The notes below the pieces were generated by a model, which was given only the letters and a program-made list of their open reading frames with translations, was not told where the DNA came from and did not search any database. 25,541 nt of DNA, taken from IMG/VR virus record IMGVR_UViG_3300043621_000012, positions 1-25,541 of that record. One strand, given 5' to 3'. Made by a program: the position numbers and the translations under genes. This document shows positions 25,433 to 25,541 of this stretch, piece by piece; position 1 is the first letter of the stretch; each line of letters opens with the position of its first letter. This stretch comes from a virus.

Positions 25433-25541
25433 CTACGTGTTCCCTGACGGCTCGTCCAGTGCCAGTCCCGCGTTACGCATCGCCCGTTCGAGCAGCACGC
25501 GGTCGAGGTTCGGTGTCGGCACCCGCGCCGACGCGGGCAGG
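25418..25541. repeat. Terminal direct repeat, right copy (circular overlap)
   Basis: Exact second copy of bases 1-124. It holds the end of the protease gene (stop at 25433-25435, equivalent to 16-18) and 15 bases of the spacer that follows it. It should be dropped when the circle is closed. Confidence 0.95.
25433..25541 (-). CDS. Prohead protease, 3' part (copy created by the circular overlap)
   Basis: This is the same C-terminal coding sequence as 16-124, repeated at the right edge of the window. It is not a second gene. In the circle it continues into the rest of the protease at 125-678. Confidence 0.9.
   Translation of the reverse strand, partial: LPASARVPTPNLDRVLLERAMRNAGLALDEPSGNT

Overview
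The window is one complete circular genome of a small, high-GC temperate tailed phage (siphovirus). The first 124 bases recur exactly as the last 124 (25418-25541), inside the prohead-protease gene, so the molecule is best read as a 25,417-bp circle opened at an arbitrary point. The host is very probably an actinobacterium: GC is high, genes are packed with 4-base ATGA/GTGA overlaps, several starts lie 7 bases downstream of a TANNNT -10 box (leaderless pattern), and the phage carries an Lsr2 homologue, a family confined to Actinobacteria. The genus cannot be told from sequence alone.

Layout. (1) The structural and lysis block is on the minus strand and, read through the circle junction, runs: large terminase with an HNH-like N-terminal module (4195-2441), portal (2021-675), prohead protease (678-16), major capsid (25324-24098), a 95-aa protein, head-tail connector, tail terminator, major tail protein, a gp10-like protein, tape measure, a large tail-tip protein with two inserted lectin-like regions, three small tail/unknown proteins, amidase endolysin and holin (14538). 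A plus-strand cluster of three tiny genes (2062-2382, Glu-Pro repeats plus a one-helix peptide) interrupts it between portal and terminase. A second small plus-strand cluster (4384-4985) lies upstream of the terminase.
(2) The early/replication operon is on the minus strand (10433-5223): about sixteen tightly overlapping genes, including an excisionase-like HTH protein, a possible nuclease beside a RecT-like annealase, a lipoprotein with a lytic-transglycosylase-like domain, a replisome-organizer-like protein and many small CxxC proteins. Four tandem 15-bp repeats and a 20-bp perfect palindrome lie at the end of the replication gene and look like an origin. An intrinsic terminator (about 5172-5193) closes the operon.
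(3) The lysogeny block is on the plus strand (10689-12949): an XRE-type repressor, a 55-aa protein, a 311-aa winged-helix-like/coiled-coil protein, a CxC protein, a small membrane or secreted protein and Lsr2. It converges on the integrase (14320-13181) and a 30-aa membrane peptide, with strong hairpins between.

A plausible reading of control: the repressor acts at GCTAC-type near-palindromes in its own promoter and in the integrase leader, Lsr2 may add silencing, and the leaderless promoters ahead of the HTH gene, terminase and portal drive the lytic blocks. No tRNA, CRISPR array, IS element, DNA polymerase or separate small terminase subunit was recognised. The most interesting items are the candidate origin, the HNH-TerL fusion, an internal ribosome-binding site in the endolysin, competing hairpins at the integrase start, the shared operator-like sites, and the early-operon transglycosylase-like lipoprotein.
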